A DNA stretch of 7,278 nucleotides from Bacteroidota bacterium (GCA_021796055.1 JAJYOS010000319.1:1-7278), one strand, 5' to 3'; shown: positions 1-5,803, numbered from the stretch's first letter. The notes: generated by a model from the sequence alone, not told the origin. Made by a program: numbers and translations.

Positions 1-1
1 G

Positions 2-850
2 ACTTTCGGCGTCGGAAGCGAGATGGCAAGAAAGTTCTATGCACAGAGCATGGATCTTGCGTGGGTGACCGACAGGGGCAAGCAGTTTTCCGATTTTGCC
101 GCGAAATACTACGGTGACTCTCATTCACCACAGGGACCGTCCAAGCTTCTGCTCAATAACGATTTCGGTACCGGTATATCCAAAATATTTGCCGGCGATG
201 AATCGCTCTACGAAGCCTGTCGGACAAACGCAAAATTCAGGTCAAGATTCGCCGACTTTCTTTCGCATTATGCTTTCAACTATTACACGTGGGATTTGAA
301 TTACTCGGATCTAAACAGGTTCAGGGCGTGGGACGAGGATTTCAAATATCTCGTTCGCGAGAACCGCGTGCCGGCATTTGAGTATATATGGCTTCCAAAC
401 GATCACACCGGCGGGACGAATCCAAATTATCCGAATCCGTTCCAACTCGTATCGGAGAATGACGCAGCGCTTGGATTGATACTGAAAACGATTTCTCACA
501 GTCCGGTTTGGAAAAACAGCCTGGTGCTTGTCGAGGAGGACGATGCCCAGAACGGTCCCGATCATGTCGATGCAACAAGAACGGTTGCGCTTGCCGCCGG
601 GCCTTACGTGAAACGCGACGCGGTTGTTCATGATCGTTACGACCAGCTAAGCATGCTTCGGACGGTGGAAGTCATTCTCGGGCTTGACCCGCTCGGCCTC
701 GGCGACGCTCTTGCAGTTCCGATGTTCGGAATATTCTCTAAGACTCCAAATTTTGAAGCGTACAACCCCGCCAATCCATCATCCCATCTTATGGATTCTG
801 ATTTCCAGCTCTATAAAACAATGAACAACGGCAAAGGGGAACTCAGATGA
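2..850 (+). CDS. Alkaline-phosphatase-superfamily phosphoesterase, C-terminal part (5' end outside window)
   Basis: The reading frame is open from the first complete codon at base 2, so this is the last 282 residues of a longer protein; the internal ATG at 23 is probably not the true start. It matches the phosphoesterase family (PF04185 type, related to acid phosphatase AcpA and phospholipase C). Visible family hallmarks are WLPNDHTGG (about 385-411), SENDAALG, the [15 protein letters not shown] block (536-580) whose acidic and histidine residues are expected metal ligands, then [20 protein letters not shown] and DALAVPMF. These show that the catalytic C-terminal core is intact; the N-terminal half with the nucleophile and any signal peptide is missing from view. 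Family members hydrolyse phosphate esters, usually outside the cytoplasm; the substrate cannot be told. The stop overlaps the deoC start (ATGA), so the two genes are probably co-transcribed and translationally coupled. Confidence 0.85.
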   Translation, partial: TFGVGSEMARKFYAQSMDLAWVTDRGKQFSDFAAKYYGDSHSPQGPSKLLLNNDFGTGISKIFAGDESLYEACRTNAKFRSRFADFLSHYAFNYYTWDLNYSDLNRFRAWDEDFKYLVRENRVPAFEYIWLPNDHTGGTNPNYPNPFQLVSENDAALGLILKTISHSPVWKNSLVLVEEDDAQNGPDHVDATRTVALAAGPYVKRDAVVHDRYDQLSMLRTVEVILGLDPLGLGDALAVPMFGIFSKTPNFEAYNPANPSSHLMDSDFQLYKTMNNGKGELR

Positions 851-1530
851 ATGCACGGAAGATTGTCGGGAGCGAACTCGCGCGGATGGTCGATCACACC
901 ATTCTGAAACCGGAGGCGACGCCTGCCGAGATCGATAAGCTTTGTGAAGAAGCGATTGAATACGGCTTCGCAAGCGTCTGTATCAATCCGGGGTATGTGG
1001 CACTCGCGAAAGAAAGGCTGGGGAATACTGCCGTTAAGGTTTGTACGGTCATCGGCTTCCCGCTCGGAGCCACCACGACAGGATCCAAGGTGTACGAAGC
1101 CGAAGAGGCTCTTTCAAACGGCGCTCAGGAAGTAGACATGGTCATTAATGTCGGCAGACTTAAATCGGGCGACGTGGGGTTCGTTGAAGATGATATTCGC
1201 GCGGTTGTGGATGCAGCCCACAAGCATTCGGCCATTGTGAAAGTGATCATCGAAACCTGTCTTCTCACGGATAAGGAGAAGGAAGTGGCCTGCAGGACTG
1301 CGAAGAAGGCAGGAGCAGATTTCGTGAAGACGTCGACCGGCTTCAGCAAAGGGGGCGCGACTCCGGCTGACGTTGCACTCATGAGGAGAGTTGTCGGGCC
1401 TTCCATGGGAATAAAGGCGTCGGGCGGGGTGAGAAGTTACGCCGATGCAGTCCTTATGATTGAGAATGGAGCGACCCGGATTGGTACCAGTTCCGGTGTG
1501 AAAATAATTCTGGAAAGCAAACAGGCGTAA
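847..1530 (+). CDS. deoC: Deoxyribose-phosphate aldolase
   Basis: DeoC reversibly cleaves 2-deoxy-D-ribose 5-phosphate to glyceraldehyde 3-phosphate and acetaldehyde, the last step of deoxynucleoside catabolism, in the cytoplasm. The 227-residue length is normal for the bacterial short class I form. The TIM-barrel hallmarks are all present: [10 protein letters not shown] near residue 16, [14 protein letters not shown] (65-78), EVDMVINVG with Asp97, Lys132 in VKVIIET, the Schiff-base lysine Lys161 in FVKTSTGF, and Lys190 in GIKASGGVR, followed by RIGTSSG at the phosphate site. The start at 847 overlaps the upstream stop as ATGA and has AAAGGGGA at 833-840 as ribosome binding site. Nothing looks damaged. 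No other deo-operon gene is visible, and I see no clear intrinsic terminator after it. Confidence 0.97.
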   Translation: MNARKIVGSELARMVDHTILKPEATPAEIDKLCEEAIEYGFASVCINPGYVALAKERLGNTAVKVCTVIGFPLGATTTGSKVYEAEEALSNGAQEVDMVINVGRLKSGDVGFVEDDIRAVVDAAHKHSAIVKVIIETCLLTDKEKEVACRTAKKAGADFVKTSTGFSKGGATPADVALMRRVVGPSMGIKASGGVRSYADAVLMIENGATRIGTSSGVKIILESKQA

Positions 1531-1666
1531 CGCTATTCCTGTCAAATTATCCGTGCGGGGAATCAAGACAAGAATCAGCCAGTCCCGCTGAGGCCTTCAC
1601 CAGCACTCGATATCGCGCAATCTAAGCGGATTCTCTTTCTCTTCCCTGAAGTCACCGCCTCCCGTC

Positions 1667-1681
1667 GTTGAGATACTCAAC
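1667..1681. promoter_or_regulatory. Operator-like inverted repeat, copy 1
   Basis: GTTGAGATACTCAAC is a 15-base near-perfect palindrome (six-base arms GTTGAG/CTCAAC around ATA). It is the most symmetric of three copies of GTTGA-N5-TYAAC in this region and starts 22 bases before copy 2, about two helical turns. It is likely a binding site for a dimeric transcription factor; which one is unknown. Confidence 0.6.
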
Positions 1682-1688
1682 AAACCAT

Positions 1689-1703
1689 GTTGAGATATTT
1701 AAC
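1689..1703. promoter_or_regulatory. Operator-like inverted repeat, copy 2
   Basis: GTTGAGATATTTAAC repeats the first nine bases of copy 1 exactly and keeps the same five-base spacer. The right arm is TTAAC instead of TCAAC. Flanking T1688 and A1704 extend the symmetry by one pair. Read together, copies 1 and 2 look like a tandem 22-base repeat. Confidence 0.55.
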
Positions 1704-1765
1704 ACCACGATTTCTGCGTTTACGGATATTGCAGCGACATATTCAACACTTGGCTAAGAAACAGC

Positions 1766-1780
1766 GTTGAGCCATTCAAC
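1766..1780. promoter_or_regulatory. Operator-like inverted repeat, copy 3
   Basis: GTTGAGCCATTCAAC has perfect GTTGA/TCAAC arms with the same five-base spacer as the other copies, extended by C1765/G1781. The spacer sequence differs from copies 1 and 2 while the arms are kept, as expected if the arms are what a protein reads. It starts 77 bases after copy 2. An isolated TCAAC half-site lies at 1743-1747. Confidence 0.55.
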
Positions 1781-1890
1781 GCACGGCCCTTCTGTCGTCG
1801 ACGTGAAGCTCGCATCGGCATTTCCCAACTCTTAAATCGTGTCCCTGTAAGAAGTTAGCGAATCAAATTTTTCTCTCCGCAGGAGCCGGT

Positions 1891-1907
1891 TTGGAACACA
1901 TATTGAT
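1891..1907 (+). promoter_or_regulatory. Possible sigma-54 (-24/-12) promoter element, weak
   Basis: TTGGAACACATATTGAT matches 10 of the 13 defined positions of YTGGCACG-N4-TTGCW with correct spacing, including the GG pair. The mismatches are A for C after GG, A for G at the eighth position, and GA instead of the nearly invariant GC at -12; the last is a serious weakness. Its position, about 110 to 225 bases downstream of the three inverted repeats, is typical of a promoter served by enhancer-binding proteins. A transcript from it would have an untranslated leader of roughly 185 bases. Confidence 0.22.
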
Positions 1908-2103
1908 GAATAATAGGTGAAGATTCAGAAAGAAGAGAATTAGATGAGATCGGAGAAGCTTGAATTGAACATTCCAATTGTACCGGGGATTATTTCCATT
2001 TCGAGCGCGTCTCGGGAATCCGTCAACTCGCCGGACCATAATGTCAGCAGGTTAGAATTGGATAAATCAACACACACTACCGCAAAATCTTAGGAGGTTC
2101 AAA

Positions 2104-2814
2104 ATGGTTGCGTTGTTTGTAGTCGCGACAATAATCGTTTTTCTGATAATCGATTATTTCGTGCAGAGGGCAGCGAAACGCAGGGCGGCGCTTTCAACGG
2201 CCGCTCCGGTTTCCGCAAAGCCAAGGTTCGTGATCCCCAAGGGATATTTTTTCGGCAAGGGTCATACATGGGTTGAGCTGCTCCCGGACGGCCTTACCCG
2301 GATCGGGCTCGACGACTTCGTGCAGAAGGTAATCGGGCCGGTCAGCAAAGTCAGTCCTGTTTCGACCGGCACGGCAGTCAGGAAGGGCGACAGACTTTTC
2401 ACTATAAGCCAGGGTGGGAAAGAGATGTCATTCCGTTCGCCCATTTCAGGAAAGATCGTTGCCTTCAACGAGGATCTGAACAACTCGCCCGGAGTAGTCA
2501 GGAAAGAGCCGTACAAGGGAGGCTGGATCACGCTGCTTGAGCCGACGAACCTCGCCGGTGAGATCAAGGAGCTGTCTATCGGCAACGAGGCCGCCGCATG
2601 GCTGAAGGAAGAAATCAAAAGATTCAGAAACTTCATCACGGCACAGACGGAGGCGCTCGTCGCGTCCGGCTCACCTTCTCTGGCGGGGGTGACCCTTATG
2701 GACGGCGGCATTCCGGTCAATGACGTCATGGAACGTTGCCCACAGGAAGTCTGGCAGAAGTTCGAAAACGATTTTCTCGGGGCCGGGAACAACGGGCACA
2801 TAACCAACTCATAG
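2104..2814 (+). CDS. Membrane-anchored GcvH-like (lipoyl-fold) protein lacking the canonical lipoyl lysine
   Basis: This 236-residue protein starts at an ATG six bases after the strong ribosome site TAGGAGG. Residues 2-20 form one hydrophobic helix followed by QRAAKRR; by the positive-inside rule the rest faces the cytoplasm. Residues about 48-150 align with the glycine cleavage H protein: GKGHTWVELLPDGLTRIGL, then SPISGKIVAFNEDLNNSPG and KEPYKGGW, which closely resemble GcvH. However, at the hairpin where GcvH carries its lipoylated lysine (ESVKAASD in E. coli), this protein has SQGGKEMS. With equal spacing to the following Pro113, Gly105 takes the lysine position and Lys106 is one residue off. 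The C-terminal part (about 152-236) is not in GcvH and ends with GVTLMDGGIPVNDV, a motif shared with the paralog at 4903-5727. No gcvT, gcvP or lipoate genes are near, so a glycine-cleavage role is unlikely. It opens the operon with the ferredoxin and HybB-like subunits and may be an accessory or scaffold subunit; the function is unknown. Confidence 0.85.
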   Translation: MVALFVVATIIVFLIIDYFVQRAAKRRAALSTAAPVSAKPRFVIPKGYFFGKGHTWVELLPDGLTRIGLDDFVQKVIGPVSKVSPVSTGTAVRKGDRLFTISQGGKEMSFRSPISGKIVAFNEDLNNSPGVVRKEPYKGGWITLLEPTNLAGEIKELSIGNEAAAWLKEEIKRFRNFITAQTEALVASGSPSLAGVTLMDGGIPVNDVMERCPQEVWQKFENDFLGAGNNGHITNS

Positions 2815-2826
2815 TCGCGGATCGGA

Positions 2827-2833
2827 AAAGGAG
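2827..2833 (+). promoter_or_regulatory. Ribosome binding site that fixes the ferredoxin start
   Basis: AAAGGAG lies seven bases before the ATG at 2841. The same frame is open back to an ATG at 2736, but that start would overlap the preceding gene by 79 bases and add 35 residues (with RGREQRAHNQ) unlike any ferredoxin N-terminus. The start at 2841 puts the first cluster motif at residue 14, as usual for this family. Confidence 0.75.
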
Positions 2834-2840
2834 AACCAAG

Positions 2841-3620
2841 ATGAAACGTCAGGTGGGAATTCTAATTGATGCAACACAGTGCATCGGATGTATGGCATGT
2901 GAGGAAGCATGTGCAGACAGATGGGGCTTTCCTCACACCGATGTGCACGAGCTGTCTTGCGAGAAGAACACTGTAGTACAACAATATGGCGATACATATG
3001 TACCGAGGCTGTGCATGCATTGCGAGGAACCGACGTGCGCGTCGGTCTGCCCCGTGGGTGCGTTCCAAAAGACGCCGGAAGGTCCGGTGACCTACGACGA
3101 GAGCAAGTGTATAGGCTGCCGTTATTGCATGCAGGCCTGCCCGTTCCAGATACCGAAGTATCAGTGGAACAAGCTCAATCCGAAAGTCACGAAGTGCGAC
3201 ATGTGCTACGACCGTCAGCAGAAAGGAAAACAACCTGCGTGTGTCGAAGCATGCCCGGCGCAGGCGCGCATTTTTGGATATCGTGACGATCTGGTCGCAG
3301 AAGCTGAGAAGAGGATCAAGGAAAGTCCGAAGACTTATGTGCAGCAAATCTTCGGGATCAGTGAGATCGAAGGCACATCGACAATGTATCTCGCCGGTGT
3401 CGACTTCGGCAAAATCGGCTTCCCTGCGAATCTTCCCAAGAGAGCCCTTCCCAAGTACACCTGGGATATTATGGAGAAGATTCCGAATTACTTCGTCTGG
3501 GGCAGCACTCTGATGGCAGGTTTCTGGTGGCTGACCGACCGCAAGAAAAAGGTTGCGGAATATGAAGAGGAAATGAAGCGCAAAAATGCACCGATCAACG
3601 AAAATGACGACAAACGGTAA
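2841..3620 (+). CDS. Four-cluster [4Fe-4S] ferredoxin subunit (HybA/DsrO/NrfC family), no Tat signal
   Basis: This 259-residue iron-sulfur protein passes electrons between a partner and the NrfD-type membrane subunit encoded next. Four groups of four cysteines are visible: Cys14/17/20/24 (CIGCMACEEAC), Cys58/61/66/70 (CMHCEEPTCASVC), Cys90/93/96/100 (CIGCRYCMQAC) and Cys119/122/134/138, which together predict four cubane clusters. Cys40 is extra. Residues about 216-231 (YFVWGSTLMAGFWWLT) form a short hydrophobic segment near the C-terminus, as in HybA-like proteins, followed by a charged tail. HybA and DsrO normally carry a twin-arginine signal; here MKRQVGILIDATQ leads straight into the first cluster motif, so the protein should stay in the cytoplasm. 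It lies 26 bases after the GcvH-like gene and 15 before the HybB-like gene. It is confidently a ferredoxin-type subunit; the donor or acceptor is unknown because no catalytic subunit is encoded in the window. Confidence 0.93.
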   Translation: MKRQVGILIDATQCIGCMACEEACADRWGFPHTDVHELSCEKNTVVQQYGDTYVPRLCMHCEEPTCASVCPVGAFQKTPEGPVTYDESKCIGCRYCMQACPFQIPKYQWNKLNPKVTKCDMCYDRQQKGKQPACVEACPAQARIFGYRDDLVAEAEKRIKESPKTYVQQIFGISEIEGTSTMYLAGVDFGKIGFPANLPKRALPKYTWDIMEKIPNYFVWGSTLMAGFWWLTDRKKKVAEYEEEMKRKNAPINENDDKR

Positions 3621-3635
3621 ACCACTGGAGGCAAA

Positions 3636-4877
3636 ATGAACACGAATAGTCTTATTTCGAAGGTTACTGACTGGTTCCGGCACATGACGTTCTGGAAATC
3701 GGTCTTTCTGGTTCTGGTGGTTGCAGGGCTGTATTCAACGGTGACGAGATTTGCGCTGGGGCTCGGGGCCGCAACTCATCTGACCGATCGTTTCCCGTGG
3801 GGCCTGTGGATCGGTTTCGATGTGCTTTGCGGCGTCGGGCTGGCGGCGGGAGGTTTCGTCGTAGCATCCGCCGTTTACGTCTTCCATCTGGATGACTACA
3901 AAGCGATCGTTCGTCCCTCGGTTCTGACCGCGTTCCTCGGCTATGTGCTCGTCGTCTTCGCCCTCCTCTTCGACCTCGGAAGGCCGTGGAACATCTGGCA
4001 TCCGCTGGTGATGTGGAATCCACATTCGGTAATGTTCGAGGTGGCCTGGTGTGTAATGCTGTATACGGCTGTGCTTGCACTGGAGTTCAGCCCTATGCTG
4101 TTTGAGAGGTTGAAGCTGCAGAAGGCCGCCCGCGCAGTCCATAACATCATCATCCCGATGGTCATCCTTGGCGTCATGCTGTCAACGCTTCACCAGTCTT
4201 CGCTCGGTTCGTTGTATCTGATCATCCCGGAGAAGATGTATCCCCTTTGGTACTCAGGGAATCTTCCGTTTCTGTTCTTCACCTCGGCCGTGGCAGTCGG
4301 CCCCGCGATGGTGACCATAGAATCATTTTTTAGCTCGCGCGCTTTTCACCGCGAAATCGAGGTGCCTATATTGTCGAAGCTGGGCAAGGTGACTGCGGTC
4401 GCACTTGCGATTTACCTCGTCCTCAAAATCGAAGACATCCTGAATTACAATCTCGGTTCGTATCTCGTAACCTTCAATCTCGAGGGAACCCTTTACTGGA
4501 CCGAGATCATCGTTGGCGTTCTCGTGCCGATAGCATTGCTTGTCAACCCGAGGGTAAGAGAGAGTAAGAGAGGCCTGTTCTACAGCGCCGTCCTCGTCGT
4601 GACGGGCTTCGTGCTCAACAGGATGAACGTAAGTATAACATCCCTGGAGCAGCACTACGGCGTGGGTTATTTCCCCAGCTGGATGGAAATTGCGGTTACC
4701 TTCATGATAGTCGCTGTCGGTTTCGGTGCGTTTGCGTGGGCTGCGAAGAATCTTGCAGTTTTTCCGAAAGAAGCGGCGGCCAGGGAACCGGCGCACGCCG
4801 AGAGTTATGAAGTCGTCGTAATCGAGGACGAGATCAAGGTGAAGGGCGAGCCGTCGTTCGGAATGGAAGCAAAATAG
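3636..4877 (+). CDS. hybB: HybB-type NrfD/PsrC-family quinone-interacting membrane subunit
   Basis: This 413-residue integral membrane protein has about ten predicted helices (near residues 20-43, 57-84, 95-113, 131-151, 170-190, 208-230, 250-270, 286-304, 311-330 and 350-372). It resembles HybB, the membrane subunit of E. coli hydrogenase 2: RFALGLGAATHL, FPWGLWIGFDVLCGVGLAAGG, LVMWNPHSVMFEVAWCVMLY, LHQSSLGSLYLI and PLWYSGNLPFLF are HybB-type blocks. The family binds (mena)quinone and exchanges electrons with the adjacent ferredoxin subunit, without heme; some members are proposed to couple this to proton movement. The start has TGGAGG at 3626-3631. A charged 40-residue tail (AAREPAHAESYEVVVIEDE onward) follows the last helix and could dock partners on the cytoplasmic side. 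The symbol gives the family only: no hydrogenase genes are here, so this is not a hydrogenase-2 locus. Confidence 0.92.
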   Translation: MNTNSLISKVTDWFRHMTFWKSVFLVLVVAGLYSTVTRFALGLGAATHLTDRFPWGLWIGFDVLCGVGLAAGGFVVASAVYVFHLDDYKAIVRPSVLTAFLGYVLVVFALLFDLGRPWNIWHPLVMWNPHSVMFEVAWCVMLYTAVLALEFSPMLFERLKLQKAARAVHNIIIPMVILGVMLSTLHQSSLGSLYLIIPEKMYPLWYSGNLPFLFFTSAVAVGPAMVTIESFFSSRAFHREIEVPILSKLGKVTAVALAIYLVLKIEDILNYNLGSYLVTFNLEGTLYWTEIIVGVLVPIALLVNPRVRESKRGLFYSAVLVVTGFVLNRMNVSITSLEQHYGVGYFPSWMEIAVTFMIVAVGFGAFAWAAKNLAVFPKEAAAREPAHAESYEVVVIEDEIKVKGEPSFGMEAK

Positions 4878-4902
4878 AAATCCGAAGAGAAGCGGGTGCA
4901 CT

Positions 4903-5727
4903 ATGGAAGAAAAATATGCTGTGAGCAAAGTGATACCGGAAGGCGAGTTCAATTGTATCTGGACAGATGCCGGATTGGTATCGTATAAACTATGCGACCG
5001 CAACTATGAATGTGACGCCTGTCCATTCGATCAGGCCATGCGACAGAAATCAGCACCCGCTTCTGAAGCCGCATCTGCAGGTAAAATCAGATCGGCTGCC
5101 TTAGAAGGGAATGCGAAGTCTCAACCGAAGCAGGATACTTTGTTTGAGATGGTCCGGAATATTTTCGGCGGACCGCTGTCCAGAAAGCCGGCTGAGGACA
5201 GGCTTTATTCGCGTGGGCATGTCTGGATGAAGGAAGTGTCTGCGGATGTTTTCCGTTTAGGAATCGACCATTATGCCGCCGCGCTTATCGAAGGAGTCAG
5301 AAGCGTTGTGTTTCCTCAGACAGGCTCTTCGTCAGTGAATGGAAGTCCGTGTGCCTGGGTTATTTGCGAAGACGGTACCCTCGCTGTGCAGTCCCCGGTC
5401 AATGGAATAATCAGATCTGTCAATCCGCGACTGATGGAGTCGTCGGCTCTTGTACACCTCGACCCATACGATTCAGGCTGGCTGAACGAGATCCGGTCCG
5501 AAGAAGGCGTTCCGAAAGATAGTCTCAACTCCTCCGCGATCGAGTCTCTATCGAACGAACAGCTGCGGAGGCTCAAGCAGGAAATGCTCGAAGAGTTCGA
5601 TAACAGGCTGCCTGCACCTGGGGTCACGCTGCTGGACGGCGGCGTCCGTCCCAAAAACCTCAGAGACGTTCTCGGTCCCGTCAAATATATTTCGGTGTTA
5701 AAGAGACTTCTCTCGGACAGGGTCTGA
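4903..5727 (+). CDS. Second GcvH-like (lipoyl-fold) protein with N-terminal four-cysteine motif
   Basis: This 274-residue protein has no signal peptide or membrane helix and lies 25 bases after the HybB-like gene, with a modest ribosome site in GAGAAGCGGG (4886-4895). Residues 1-45 hold Cys18, Cys31, Cys37 and Cys40 in NCIWTDAGLVSYKLCDRNYE and DACPFDQAMR, spaced like a small metal site (zinc or iron-sulfur). A low-complexity linker (about 48-78) follows. Residues about 100-195 are GcvH-like: LYSRGHVWMK, FRLGIDHYAA, VQSPVNGIIRSVNP and DPYDSGW. At the lipoyl-lysine position the sequence is VICEDGTL; aligned on Pro165, Asp157 replaces the lysine and no lysine is nearby. The C-terminus has APGVTLLDGGVRPKNLRDV, matching the end of the protein at 2104-2814, so the two are paralogs flanking the redox pair. 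The function is unknown; a cytoplasmic docking, sensory or electron-transfer role in the same complex is plausible. It is unlikely to be a true H protein. Confidence 0.85.
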   Translation: MEEKYAVSKVIPEGEFNCIWTDAGLVSYKLCDRNYECDACPFDQAMRQKSAPASEAASAGKIRSAALEGNAKSQPKQDTLFEMVRNIFGGPLSRKPAEDRLYSRGHVWMKEVSADVFRLGIDHYAAALIEGVRSVVFPQTGSSSVNGSPCAWVICEDGTLAVQSPVNGIIRSVNPRLMESSALVHLDPYDSGWLNEIRSEEGVPKDSLNSSAIESLSNEQLRRLKQEMLEEFDNRLPAPGVTLLDGGVRPKNLRDVLGPVKYISVLKRLLSDRV

Positions 5728-5754
5728 TTCGGGACGCGGAATTCTGCCTCGTTG

Positions 5755-5785
5755 CCCGCAATTAACGCGTCATCGCGGGTTTCTG
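5755..5785 (+). terminator. Possible weak terminator hairpin after the operon
   Basis: CCCGC (5755-5759) can pair with GCGGG (5775-5779) across a 15-base loop, followed by TTTCT. Within the loop CGCG at 5766-5769 offers a competing pairing with CGCG at 5774-5777. The short stem, large loop and poor T-run make this a weak candidate; read-through into the kinase gene is quite possible. Confidence 0.25.
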
Positions 5786-5803
5786 GCTTTAGACTGCTAA
5801 AGC
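5786..5803. repeat. Perfect 7-bp inverted repeat (hairpin) before the kinase gene
   Basis: GCTTTAG-ACTG-CTAAAGC has seven perfectly paired bases with a four-base loop, extendable by a G-T pair (5785/5804). It is followed by CCCCTTCAA rather than a T-run, so it is not a classic intrinsic terminator. A second short stem, TCGGC (5817-5821) with GCCGA (5829-5833), follows. Together they could attenuate or separate the kinase transcript, or be a regulator site. Confidence 0.4.

Larger units (their letters stand above)
1531..2103. other. 573-base intergenic regulatory region
   Basis: No convincing gene lies here. The region separates the phosphoesterase-deoC pair from the GcvH-like/ferredoxin/HybB-like operon. 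It contains three inverted repeats of form GTTGA-N5-TYAAC (1667-1681, 1689-1703, 1766-1780), a sigma-54-like element at 1891-1907, a degenerate fourth repeat at 2057-2071, and the strong Shine-Dalgarno TAGGAGG at 2091-2097 for the gene at 2104. A 49-codon open frame (1944-2093) ends inside that Shine-Dalgarno site but has no recognisable product. I see no tRNA, no known riboswitch and no clear terminator. The length and repeat content suggest a long regulated leader and promoter. Confidence 0.7.

Noticed and set aside
1667..1703. FNR/CRP-type or Rex-type boxes
   Set aside because: The five-base spacer and GTTGA arms fit neither TTGAT-N4-ATCAA nor TTGTGA-N6-TCACAA.
1750..1766. GG-N10-GC match (TTGGCTAAGAAACAGCG) as a sigma-54 promoter
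   Set aside because: It keeps GG and GC but matches only about 7 of 13 defined positions and lies between inverted repeats 2 and 3, a poor place for a promoter driven by upstream enhancer sites.
1667..1780. CRISPR-like array
   Set aside because: The repeats are only 15 bases, palindromic, unevenly spaced (22 and 77) and have no spacer-length regularity.
2104..2814. Annotation as glycine cleavage H protein (gcvH)
   Set aside because: It has a membrane helix, a long C-terminal extension and no lysine at the lipoyl position, and no glycine cleavage genes are nearby.
2736..2840. Possible 35-residue N-terminal extension of the ferredoxin
   Set aside because: It overlaps the end of the preceding gene out of frame, has no family resemblance, and a good ribosome site serves the ATG at 2841.
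2862..3683. 273-codon open frame on the minus strand
   Set aside because: It is antisense to the ferredoxin gene, whose cysteine motifs and ribosome site are clear; the antisense product has no recognisable domain.
5784..5799. Sigma-54 promoter for the kinase (CTGGCTTTAGACTGCT)
   Set aside because: GG and GC are separated by nine bases instead of ten, and the bases are better explained as part of the hairpin at 5786-5803.
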